Shown piece after piece: positions 21,001 through 23,015 of a DNA stretch of 64,000 bases. The notes under the pieces were generated by a model. That model worked only from the letters and a program-made list of their open reading frames with translations. It did not search any database and was not told where the DNA came from. The stretch spans positions 372,001 to 436,000 of the forward strand of contig OY843749.1 of the NCBI GenBank assembly GCA_963693025.1, read 5' to 3'. This stretch comes from JAHRAW01 sp963693025 (GTDB lineage: Bacteria; Pseudomonadota; Gammaproteobacteria; Arenicellales; Poriferihabitantaceae). The translations under genes and the position numbers were made by a program. Numbering within the stretch: the stretch's first letter is position 1; the number at the start of each line of letters is the position of its first letter.

Positions 21001-21881
21001 GGATCGCTGTCCAAAACCACCGTATAAGTCGCCCGCTCCACCCCCAACGCCTCCTCATAAACCTCCAATTCCATCGGGCTAAACAGCACGCGCGGATTCA
21101 CCGTCACCGTAAAAGTCAAACTGGTAGCATCCGAATCCGTGTCGGTAGCCGTATAAGTCAAAGCAACCGCCGAAGCCGCCGTGTACGGCGTCCCACTCAA
21201 AATCCGAGTGTCGGAGTCAAACTCCAACCCCGGAACCGCTGCCGACACATCCGGCGTCAAAGAATAACCAACCGGCGCATCACCCCCGGTAGCCAGAGGC
21301 AAAGTCAATGAAACCACGGTTCCGGTGTCGTAAATCTGGTTCTCGATATTGACGCCTGTCCCGAAAGCCGGCGCCGTCTGAGCGCTAACAACCCCCGGCA
21401 AAAACACCCCGCCAAGCAAGGCAACAAGCCAAATACGCCGGAATTTGCGGTGGAGGGAGGGTCGGCGGAGGTCGGGTCGGCGCGGCGATGATGACGCGAA
21501 CTTCGCCAATAATGACGCGAACTTCGCCGATTGAGCGGCGAACTCCGGCAAAAACAAAACGGACTTCACCACCCGAAAAAGCCCCAAATTCCCACACCGG
21601 GCAGGCGAAGGCGAACCAGCAGATTGCACCACCGACGGCTCAGATTGCGACGATGGCGAGGCGAAGTGCGCCGATTGCTCTAAGTGTACACATTGCACCA
21701 ACGGCAAGCCCGACTGCGCCGACGGCAAGACGAATTGCGCCGATGAAGAGTCAGGCTGCACCAACGGCAAACCACCCCCCCCACCCAAAACAAACCCGCC
21801 CCCCCCACACCAAGCGGGCGAAGACAAATCTGCCGAGTACGCCATCGACAAGGCGACAGAGCCGGGGGAAACTGCCGTCAT
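1..21881 (-). CDS. Giant secreted repeat protein A (Calx-beta-like / He_PIG / LRR), 3' end outside window
   Basis: One minus-strand frame is read from about 21.9 kb through the left edge, at least ~7,290 codons. The same register held at about ten sampled NWN sites from 1 to 20.9 kb, so there is no net frameshift. A hydrophobic export segment (WLVALLGGVFLPGVVSAQ) lies near 21,390-21,450. It is followed by He_PIG-like modules (motif LSGTP) alternating with Calx-beta-like modules (EG..TYTV, FT..NWN.AQ, DND), plus a leucine-rich-repeat island near 2.4-2.8 kb. The start is uncertain. ATG at 21,881 has an AGAGAAG 5 nt upstream but puts the signal at residue ~149. ATG 21,899 and GTG 21,572/21,569 are alternatives, and the last would give an extended ~65-residue signal. 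The C-terminus is not visible, so autotransporter secretion is inferred from its paralogs. Likely role: surface adhesin. Confidence 0.85.
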   Translation of the reverse strand, partial: MTAVSPGSVALSMAYSADLSSPAWCGGGGFVLGGGGGLPLVQPDSSSAQFVLPSAQSGLPLVQCVHLEQSAHFASPSSQSEPSVVQSAGSPSPARCGNLGLFRVVKSVLFLPEFAAQSAKFASLLAKFASSSPRRPDLRRPSLHRKFRRIWLVALLGGVFLPGVVSAQTAPAFGTGVNIENQIYDTGTVVSLTLPLATGGDAPVGYSLTPDVSAAVPGLEFDSDTRILSGTPYTAASAVALTYTATDTDSDATSLTFTVTVNPRVLFSPMELEVYEEALGVERATYTVVLDSDPGVAGARITLSGDPRLTLSVPDGAAISALNFTGANWNVPQTIQVTAGADAGAEDEEGAVITHTMGASGAANPYTRLNNQNVGTVTVNIRDNDHPLTAVAEADNTLISSLDVGEVGAPVSFRLFLMSGAEFPVTLESAEIVPADGGVEFTTTPDYPLPVNAPGEVMLITFNANEDNDSVDNAYRFVQHYADGKGNPGSFSFRVNAIDTISSEPPGSVTIAPLALTITEGAFDTYTVSLDTDPDAEVVVTPSSDNPAKVPTPAALTFAARAWNTAQVVTVMAAGDADSIDETATITHAVSGYSGVTIADEVTVAVIDTTIPDTAPAFAAGASVDDQIYTINTAIRTPALPIASGGEGIITYTITPNVASVLPGLLFDSITRELKGTPTAVSAAEGVTLTYTAADTDANNTAADTASLTFVVTVNPRPGVLFSETAVTITEGAANAAYTIRLATVPGTTTVVVTPVSGDPAKVLVPAALSFTRATWNVPQTVTLTSVADGLVDDGSVVISHRLMGYAGVRPQDIPTVAVTVSNTDADTTPTFSATETVGDQIYVAGAPITTLSLPEATGVLGNGDLTYSMDTRAVPGLLFTFDTPFLLPPTRELSGTPTTLTTTAVTLIYTVTDADGDSDTIEFTVTVVGASIVLSPEVLDVYEGRAPSQYTVVLDTDPGPANVIRITPTPSATAGLVIGELGVANKVLFFDSNNWNTPRTLVVTADDDDNEVDENGVSITHPMTTNALESPYTRFRNTNLGTVLANIHDDDGHAISFGSFPSGSPLTGLDVPEEGGGIRMLFFPSTRDAPTVTVLGVDVLPFDGGMVYNTRPGTFPQRLTDFESIFQAEFFAQGDLDTRNNAYRFIVYYEDKNGFIRDVSFPITAVDSGANTPPDNVSIANATQTLAEGATGTYQIVLTSPPFREVTVTPLSNDPAVVPSPPAVTFSAGGWSVAQTVTFAALADAVEDFTDERVAITHTVIGYVGLPSDVVRITVQDTDTNAVPAFATEQANLIYLVGDTVNLTLSAASGGNGTLTYALSPDVTTAVPGLSFDPDTRVLSGTTGQLTAPLTLTYTAADSDINTAATDAATDEFIVAVVAEIPRVLFVPPALTVDEGSSGTYTVALSLAPDSGNVEVTPSVTGGGGLTVAPASLIFTAANWNTAQAVTLTAAHDGDGNNEILAVSHAVAGAGNYIPLAAGGNVTVTVTDDDIPGVTLSAPSLRIAEGASGGYTVELDTRPTSTVVITPASDNPFVTVSPAAGLTFFLANWTVAQSVTVTAGADADGAPNPEATISHTALGANYAGLVINSVRVTVPEAQSAGVDILPTNVDVYETDGAAGSNVATYIAVLTAPPTAGDVTVTPTSADPAVATVSVSSGAGLTFTAANWSEPQSVTVSAVPDLNLANDFTTITHAVAAPAAAEYDGSSAPDVTVLVFDTTTPGVTISPRALSVDEGSNAGADNIYTVVLDTQPIGIVTITPSVGGSVADHGVTISPNTALTFSGANWNTAQSVTVSAAQDDADFADERAVIRHAVAGYIGVSSVPNVVVTVADDDSDTAPAFAAGAAVPAQAYRATFAIADLLLPAVAPTTAGNGAVTYTLTPSADIPAGLVFDDTARTLSGTPLTVAAAVTLTYTAADSDANTAATDTASLTFAITILPAVDAAVTIAPTTLTIDEGSSSGASNTYTVALTTQPSGTVTVTPSVDGLVAAHGVTIPANTALVFDAATWNTPQPVVVASIRDDSEFANDIATISHALSGYAGVTSVDDVVVMVVDVTNPAIPTFAASSAIDNQFFTVNKPAALALPAALNGDLPVTYALTPEVSVAVSGLAFDANTRVVSGLPDTLAAAVTMTYTATDADADTAVQTFTITVQPPEAVLISDTVVTITEGVASAAYSVRLSTNPRSATVLVTPQSSDPAALPVPGTLSFTAATWNVAQTVTLTAPSDTLVADNVVTITHALSGYAGVTGVDSVVVTITNTDTDTTPAFAAAETVDDQTYAAGAPITPLTLPEATGAATNGVPAYTLTPDVTIAIPGLAFDDTTRELSGTPTAATTAAVTLTYTATDADGDNASREFTVAVTRAHPVEFLGGALGRPTSSLAVNEGGSDSVRVFMRTTATPPATLTRGEIVPNDGGLTFVTDQTLPHALTSNTSATDFLRVTFTAQTDLDTVSTVYRYFQHYTDNNGASGSISLPVTATDTGVNAPPPALVFTPPALTVAEGSTGTYAVELSAAPDIGEVTVTPGAGGGLTLAPASLTFTDSNWNTAQNIVITAAQDVDTDDETVAVSHAVAGAGIYATLLVGGDVTVTITDNDAPAVTVSAATVTVNEGATGNYTLRLATPPSGDVVITPSSSNASVTLATAALTFTAADWNVAQAVALTAAADADAAANPDAVISHAAASADADYDAIAINTVTVTIPEAQSAGVTINPLALFLGEDDSDGDDTEDTYTVALTAPPSAGVVVVTPASDDTGIATVEPAAGLTFDSSNWNVPQLATVTSAIDPNRDDDYATISHAVTAASAAEYDGIAVDEVEVEVADTSVPGVALSTDTVTLAEGVSGVYGVLLTTIPDGGNVVITLRLLAGAATFAPATLTFTPATWNVAQSITVTPTADDDAVANTAIGIRHQGSGADYRQASATLRVTVTETNSVGFTVTPTTIALNEGNSASYTVVLTAAPSTGEVTVTPSSADSAAVSIYSGTAELTFTSANWNVAQAVSVIAEPDTDSTNESVVISNAVTVSDSASDYAAQIGNAADVTVTVTDTTPGTPPAVTISTDTLTIAEGGRDTYTVRLATSPTANVVITPSSGNASATVSGPLTFTAGDWNDAQTVTVTAAADADAAPNAAAVISHAAGGAAEYVALAAIDAVTVTIPEAQSAGVTIGTTTLSLGEDDSDGDDTEDTYTVALTAPPSAGVVVVTPTSGDTGIATVAPAAGLTFDGSNWNVPQLATVTAAIDPDRDDDIATISHAVTGAAEYAGIAVAEVRVEVGDTSVPGVALSTDTLTLAEGVSGVYGVALSTIPDGGNVVITLRLLAGAATFAPATLTFTPATWNVSQSITVTPTADDDAVANTAIGIRHQGSGADYRQARATLRVVVPESQSAGVTVNPLTLDVNEGDSGFYTVVLTAAPSAGDVVIAPLSDTPAAAAVSPAELTFTAGDWNVAQSVTVRGVADLDTTADSATISHTVTATASEYAGITPDDVSVTVIDTGTPGVTITPRALGVNEGRGGGGGNTYTVVLDTQPGGDVTVTPSVDGDVAAHRVSVPPNTALVFDRSNWNTPQAVVVAADEDDADFDNDTATISHAVSGYDVITSAGEVVVTVLDNDFNRAPAFAGNASVDDQTYTVGVPITALTLPATAIATIGNGTLTYALTPTSDIPAGLSFDDTARALRGEPSASITSALTVTLTYTVADADGFTGAADEDSLLFTVTVNLAPAVVLDPTTLTVAEGSNSGTYAVELAAAPDGGDVTVTPSGGGLSYSPVELVFSAANWDTAQNIVITAVPDTNTVTDTLTISHAVSGAGNYATLLDGGDVVVTVTDTSTRSVRLSTAALNISEGASDTYTVALNTQPSGDVTIVPASDDNSVTVAPTAGLVFTPADWNTAQSVTVASVADGDAVANPGANVSHTAIGADYDGVTIGDVQVTVPEAQRIAVTISTPALTVAEGASGAYTVALEGAPSSGNVVVTAVSSDASVTVSPTAGLTFNAATWNTPQTMSVTADADPDAAPNPGATISHTAASADAAYAGIAIADLRVVVPESQTASVTITPLTLTVDEGSSGVSNTYTVVLDTPPLGTVTVTPTVGGFVAVHGVMLPPNTALVFDAATWNTPQSVVVTSIRDDREFADDTATISHAVTGYGVTTADDVVVTVIDVTNAAVPTFGIGSGIAAQFFTVNEPQTVSLPAALNGDLPLTYTLTPDVTVAVPGLSFDANTRVLSGMPSVIAAAVTLTYTATDADADTAVQTFTVTVQPEAEVLISDTAVTIDEGVATAAYTVRLSTNPRNTTVLVTPQSGAPATLPVPGTLSFTAATWNVAQTVTLTAVADTLVEDSTVTITHALSGYGGVLSVESVVVTIANTDADTTPVFAATETVDDQTYRIDVPITTLTLPEASGAPANGDLTYTLTPDVPSVLPGLTFETSVRTPGGGRIDSRELSGTPTAITAPVTLTLTATDADGDSASREFTVAVTAAGVVISPLRLDVYEEGADSFYTVVLDTFPGALRDVRITLAFSSGINVTPPTPGNQLRFTSTTWNVPQTVAVNAGDDANEVDETGLSITHTLSTTGADNPYTRFNNQNVGTVRVTVRDNDGHPVVFLEDGTGVTPVASLAVNEGSDDSVRVFVAQGITPPRVTLERGEIVPNDGGLTFTTDQTLPHALTSTSQTDFLRVTFTAQNDLDTVSTVYRYIQHYTDNSGVSGSISLPVTATDTGVNTPPPAVRVTPSALTVDEGSNNTYTVVLTTDPSASVTVTPSVGGNVANHGVTITPNTALVFNSGNWNTAQAVVVSAAEDDLDFADATATISHAVVGYAGVTATYVVVVTVTDNDTDTPPVFAATQPDQIYTLGDAVDLTLPDASGGNGTLTYALAPDLTATVPGLSFDAGNRVLSGTANALVAQALTLTYTAADADASTAATDQARQTFTVTITTAVPPALVFTPPALTVAEGSSTGTYAVALSVTPNTGEVEVTPSGAGLTLSPAVLTFTAANWNTAQNISITAARDVDTDDETVTVSHAVAGVGIYATLTVGGDVTVTVTDDDAPAVTVSTDTVTVNEGATATYTLALTTPPSADVVITPTSDNASATVAPATAALTFTAGDWNVAQTVAIAGTADADAAPNADATISHAAASTDAGYDAITIDAVTVTIPESQSAGVTVNPLTLDVNEADTGEYTVVLTAAPSAGDVVIAPLSDTPAAAAASPAELTFTATDWNVAQTVTVRGVADLDTTADSATISHTVTATAAEYSGVTAAGVSVTVIDTGTPGVTIAPRALGVNEGRGGGGGNTYTVVLDTQPGGDVTVTPSVDGDVAAHGVSVPPNTALVFDRNNWNTPQAVVVAADEDDADFDNDTATISHAVVGYDVITSAGEVVVTVLDNDFNTAPAFAGGTVVPAQTYTVGVPITALTLPSTAIATTGNSTLTYTLTPQTDIPAGLSFDDTARALRGEPSASITSALTVTLTYTVADADGFTGATDEDSLLFTVTVNLAPAVLLDPTTLTVAEGSNSGTYAVELAAAPDGGDVTVTPSGGGLSYSPVELVFSAANWDTAQNIVITAVPDTNTVTDTLTISHAVAGAGNYATLLDGGDVVVTVTDTSTPSVRLSTAALNISEGASDTYTVALNTQPSGDVTIVPASDDNSVTVAPAAGLVFTPADWDTAQSVTVTSVADGDAVANPGANVSHTAIGADYDGVTIGDVQVTVPEAQRIAVTISTPALTVAEGASGAYTVALEGAPSSGNVVITAVSSDASVTVSPTAGLTFNAATWNTPQTMSVTAAADADAAPNPDATISHTAASADAAYAGITIADLRVVVPEAQTASVTIAPLTLTVDEGSSGVSNTYTVVLDAQPSGGVTVTPSSDNPAVATTHIAPAGLVFTAGDWNVAQTVTVSGGVDSDTADDTAVISHTVASTAAEYDGITPADVTVTVVDSIAPGVTLSTTALSVDEGSPATAYTVALSTPPSGDVTVTPSVGGDVADHGVSIPANTALVFDGNTWNTPQPVIVSAAEDDADFADETATISHAVAGYGGVTATYVVVTVNDDDTDTAPAFGTTQFDMIADIDAVVGTPIPTRFLPVAHPTTRGNGALSYTLTPDLATAVPGLALTPTQFGSVTLSGIPLVAADLTMTYTVHDADANRAPSDSDSQTFRVRVTYATAPAIVIAPANPRVGEGLSSTYTVSLTAPTLGDVTIAPSAPAGGALTVAPSELTYTRNDWSRARTVTITAAVDSNQTNDTVTVAHAVTAAGAPYDAIAAPDAVVTITDAQIDDAPDFGGAQVQAQSYDRNFAIAPLTLPEATGGFGVLDYALTPNGDIPSGLSFDTATRVLSGTPDTVAVAVSLTYTVTDQDTNNTAADSDTLTFAVTVGETTAALCGRTPAVRDAIVLAARRDNPGDIIPDCRAVTAAHLGNITSLAVSGVSSLQSGDFAGLSGMTALFLSNSPLTSLPAGVLNDLSALTALHLDDTGLTALRSDLFGDTPSLTTLNLRRGQLTTLPAGLFAGLDFSGASSSVSLSDHPGSTNAQSAFTLGLRVERQTNGLFRVSLVEGAPGPVRVTWSQVGTPGGEARILAGEVLSDADFGVAGELPTLSNPVFSAGAAGTNYIGVVPGILPAASGTALSDATLTLAERESATYTVALSGVPRGAVTVMPASDNPDVTVDSTTAALTFGVAQWNVAQTVTLRAARDIDSIDDIATISHALSGTDYPGGASGDILVATVTDLDGDSVPTFGALSQPDQTYAVRETVDLTLPIATGGNGGLTYSLAPDVSVAIPGLSFDDTTRALRGAPLTQTAAVSLTFTATDVDGDTASLTFAVTVRGAALLVMPTALTVLEGASDIYTVQLSAQPASDVTVTPSIAAASHDLTLTLAGTGAVLLPSGALTFTTADWNTAQTVSIAAAADPDTVDDVVAITHTATGTSASIAAVDVTVTVDDNSVDGVAISTATLQVREEASATYSVELETVPSGDVTVTYAATPSVNLTLTPATGLTFNAGNWNTPQAVTVTAANDTDTTDDTATISHTVAGYGVATARAVTVTVIDSNSGAALSLGTTPVVHIFTPGSAITPTVLPAATGGMGALTYALTPTADIPSGLSFTAATHTVTGIPAAGAVAATLTYTATDSTTPTAVTVSRTVVLVVAPQVQASFAETRLVNTIDNMLTVSLDAQPAGDVTVGVTLLLTFAQPPPSVSFGPDSLTFTPANWNTPRTVTTAGAFSRATLGQYMATLRVSIDGVATVADNSLTRFFFVELQPRVTASPRALAVDEGATAFYTLVLEPEAPRAGEIVTVTPTSADSTVADTSGAVTFSDADWNVPKTVTV
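2440..2830 (-). other. Leucine-rich-repeat island inside protein A
   Basis: The translation breaks from beta-sandwich modules into a Cys-bounded LRR block. It opens with CGRTPAVRDAIVLAARR and DCRAVTAAHLGNITSLAVSG. Consecutive LxxLxLxxxxLxxLPAGxF turns follow (for example LTSLPAGVLNDLSALTALHL and LTTLPAGLFAGL). This Cys-cap plus LRR arrangement is a known bacterial extracellular module. It is the only LRR segment I found in the array and may be a dedicated protein-binding site within an otherwise filamentous passenger. Confidence 0.8.
4400..6475 (-). repeat. Segmental duplication in A, copy 1 (partner at 9,689-11,764)
   Basis: About 2.1 kb covering roughly six passenger modules recurs 5,289 bp to the right with few substitutions and the same offset throughout (for example 4,558 to 9,847, 5,217 to 10,506 and 6,064 to 11,353). 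The constant offset shows that the copies have no net indels relative to each other and that a multi-module block was duplicated in frame. Confidence 0.85.
9689..11764 (-). repeat. Segmental duplication in A, copy 2 (partner at 4,400-6,475)
   Basis: Second copy of the ~2.1 kb block, offset +5,289 bp. Scattered point differences (for example CGGTCTGGGC versus CGGTTTGGGA) show it is not an exact assembly duplicate. Confidence 0.85.
11780..12380 (-). repeat. Two-module duplication in A (partner at about 13,130-13,740)
   Basis: About 600 bp encoding two Calx-beta-like modules recurs ~1.35 kb further right. Both copies include the unusual stretch that reads GCTTCCCTGGTGGCGGATGC on the plus strand. 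The copies differ by point changes and a short in-frame indel, as expected from unequal recombination between modules. Confidence 0.8.
14771..14778. repeat. 8-nt homopolymer C tract inside the A coding sequence
   Basis: The plus strand has eight consecutive C residues followed by five A residues, read on the minus strand as GAG TTT TTG GGG GGG GCT. The flanking registers agree, so A is currently in frame through it. Slippage by one base would truncate the protein. The tract is short for a phase-variation tract. Confidence 0.6.
21490..21540. repeat. Short tandem repeat, about 21-bp unit
   Basis: The plus strand repeats GACGCGAACTTCGCC with spacers of about 6 bp (ATGATGACGCGAACTTCGCC, then AATAATGACGCGAACTTCGCC, then a partial third). 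In the A frame it encodes repeated AKFAS. Any start of A upstream of 21,540 would place this repeat within the extended N-terminus. Confidence 0.7.
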
Positions 21882-21903
21882 TATTACTTCTCTACTCATT
21901 TAG
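21535..21903 (+). pseudogene. Cys-rich open frame without a start codon, antisense to the A N-terminus
   Basis: The plus-strand frame between TGA (21,532) and TAG (21,901) reads as a hydrophilic Cys-rich peptide. It contains repeats such as CTNGKPDC, CADGKTNC and ADEESGCTNGK, then a Pro-rich stretch and a charged tail ending AVIITSLLI. Twelve Cys codons fall at regular short spacing, third positions are GC-biased, and the pattern looks protein-coding. There is no ATG, GTG or TTG in the frame, so it is at best a remnant, or a fragment joined by frameshifting. The opposite strand could instead code the N-terminus of A; both cannot easily be real coding sequence. No family was recognised. Confidence 0.3.
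21775..21806. repeat. Two 8-nt C tracts upstream of the A signal sequence
   Basis: Positions 21,775-21,782 and 21,799-21,806 are each eight C on the plus strand (G on the minus strand). If A starts at 21,881 or 21,899 these lie in its coding region and encode Gly runs. They are candidate slippage sites. Confidence 0.5.
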
Positions 21904-21904
21904 A

Positions 21905-21950
21905 TACTAGTTTCTAGCACGTATCACACCGCAATGCAATCAAGTCAAGC
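21905..21950 (-). promoter_or_regulatory. Candidate promoter of gene A
   Basis: On the minus strand, TTGACT (21,948-21,943) is followed after 16 bp by TGATAC (21,926-21,921). The -35 is good and the -10 is weak. The surrounding 21,905-22,130 is AT-rich compared with the flanking genes and has no credible ORF, so it fits a promoter region. It lies 22-45 bp upstream of the two ATG candidates for A. Confidence 0.3.
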
Positions 21951-22164
21951 ACGCATAAACAAACACTTAACTCACTACATACGCTAATAAGCCGGGGCGG
22001 AGTATAACTGTTTTGTATAACCGTATAACTGTTTTATAAAAACGTGAGTAGGTTGGTTATGATGCATCCACACCCATAACATCCGCACTTGCGATGCTGT
22101 TTATTAAAAAACAAAAACAACAATAACAACAACTCCGTCACTCGAGCGTTAGTGTCCCCTACTC
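21910..22164. other. AT-rich intergenic region upstream of gene A
   Basis: No gene is visible. Plus-strand 22,007-22,035 holds two copies of TATAACTGTTTT about 20 bp apart, separated by GTATAACCG. These could be operator half-sites or promoter elements for A. A truncated end of the MITE-like repeat (CTCGAGCGTTAGTGTCC) begins near 22,141. Confidence 0.4.
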
Positions 22165-22429
22165 CGTCATTCTCGAGCGTTAGTGTCCGTTGCCGCCGCG
22201 CTTTTTCTTTTAAGCGGCGGCTTACCGGACACTTACGTCCTCGGGAATCTCCCTAAGATTGGCACGGGCTTTGTTGAAGTCCACGCTAGCCTTAGGAAGA
22301 TTCCCGAAGGTGATGAAAAATCCGCCCGGAGCGGATTTTCGCGCAAGCCCGTAGGGTTTGTATCAGGGATGATACAAACAAAAATATAGTCGCTATCGCT
22401 CCTTATTTTTCTATCATTCGAGAATGACG
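22165..22429. repeat. MITE/REP-like element R1 (type II right end, with nested insertion)
   Basis: The left end is CGTCATTCTCGAGCGTTAG, then a GCCGCCGCGC/AAGCGGCGGC hairpin, then CCTCGGGAATCTCCCTAAG. The right half carries GATTCCCGAAGGTGATGAAA and an AT-rich tail ending CATTCGAGAATGACG. Compared with copies R2 and R10, about 60 bp is inserted at 22,320-22,384, including a perfect hairpin GTTTGTATC / GATACAAAC. Confidence 0.8.
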
Positions 22430-22438
22430 AGTTATACC

Positions 22439-22639
22439 CGTCATTCTCGAGCGTTAGTGTCCGTTGCCGCCGCGCTTCTTCTTTTAAGCGGCGGCTTACC
22501 GGACACTTACGACCTCGGGAATCTCCCTAATACTGGCACGGGCTTTGTTGGAATTCACGGCAGCCTTAGAGAGATTCCCGAAGGTGATGAAAAATATAGT
22601 CGCTACCGCTCCTTATTTTTCTATCATTCGAGAATGACG
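22439..22639. repeat. MITE/REP-like element R2 (type II right end)
   Basis: Same architecture as R1 without the nested insertion, ~200 bp. The inverted ends extend outward: GTATA-type bases and CCCGTCATT on the left mirror AATGACGGGTATA on the right. This is consistent with a palindromic mobile unit or insertion at a TATA-like target. Confidence 0.8.
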
Positions 22640-22708
22640 GGTATACAACTCGTCATTCTCGAGCGTTAGTGTCCGCCGTCGCCGCCGCCGCCGCCACAAC
22701 AACAACTC

Positions 22709-22989
22709 CGTCATTCTCGAGCGTTAGTGTCCGTTGCCGCCGCGCTTCTTCTTTTAAGCGGCGGCTTACCGGACACTTGCGTCCTCGGGAATCTCCCTAA
22801 GGTTGGCACGGACTTGAACAAAGCGGGCGAAGCGGGCGGCGGGTAAGCCGCCGGTTTTGTGGTTTTTTGGGTGGGGGGCTTTGTTGGAATTCGCGGTAGA
22901 CTTAGGGAGATTCCCGAGGTCGTAAGTGTCCGTAAGCCGCCGCAAGAAGAAGCGCGGCGGCAAACGGACACTAACGCTCGAGAATGACG
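22709..22989. repeat. MITE/REP-like element R3 (type I, symmetric ends)
   Basis: Full-length copy with both ends matching (CGTCATTCTCGAG at the left, CTCGAGAATGACG at the right). The left arm reads CTCGGGAATCTCCCTAAG and the right arm CTTAGGGAGATTCCCGAGG. A truncated left end precedes it at 22,652-22,680. It lies directly downstream of the B stop codon and could act as a transcription terminator. Confidence 0.8.
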
Positions 22990-23015
22990 AAGTTGTTGTT
23001 GTTGTGAATGACGAG

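Noticed and set aside
1..21881. Gene A as a pseudogene because its start is unclear and its 3' end is missing
   Set aside because: The reading register is constant at all sampled sites over 21 kb and an ATG-initiated frame exists. The missing end is simply the window boundary.
22183..22971. Short frames in the intergenic repeats (about 60-90 codons, RRASS/GLRTLTSSGIS-type peptides)
   Set aside because: They recur in several MITE copies in either strand and frame, and follow from the repeat sequence rather than from selection for a protein.
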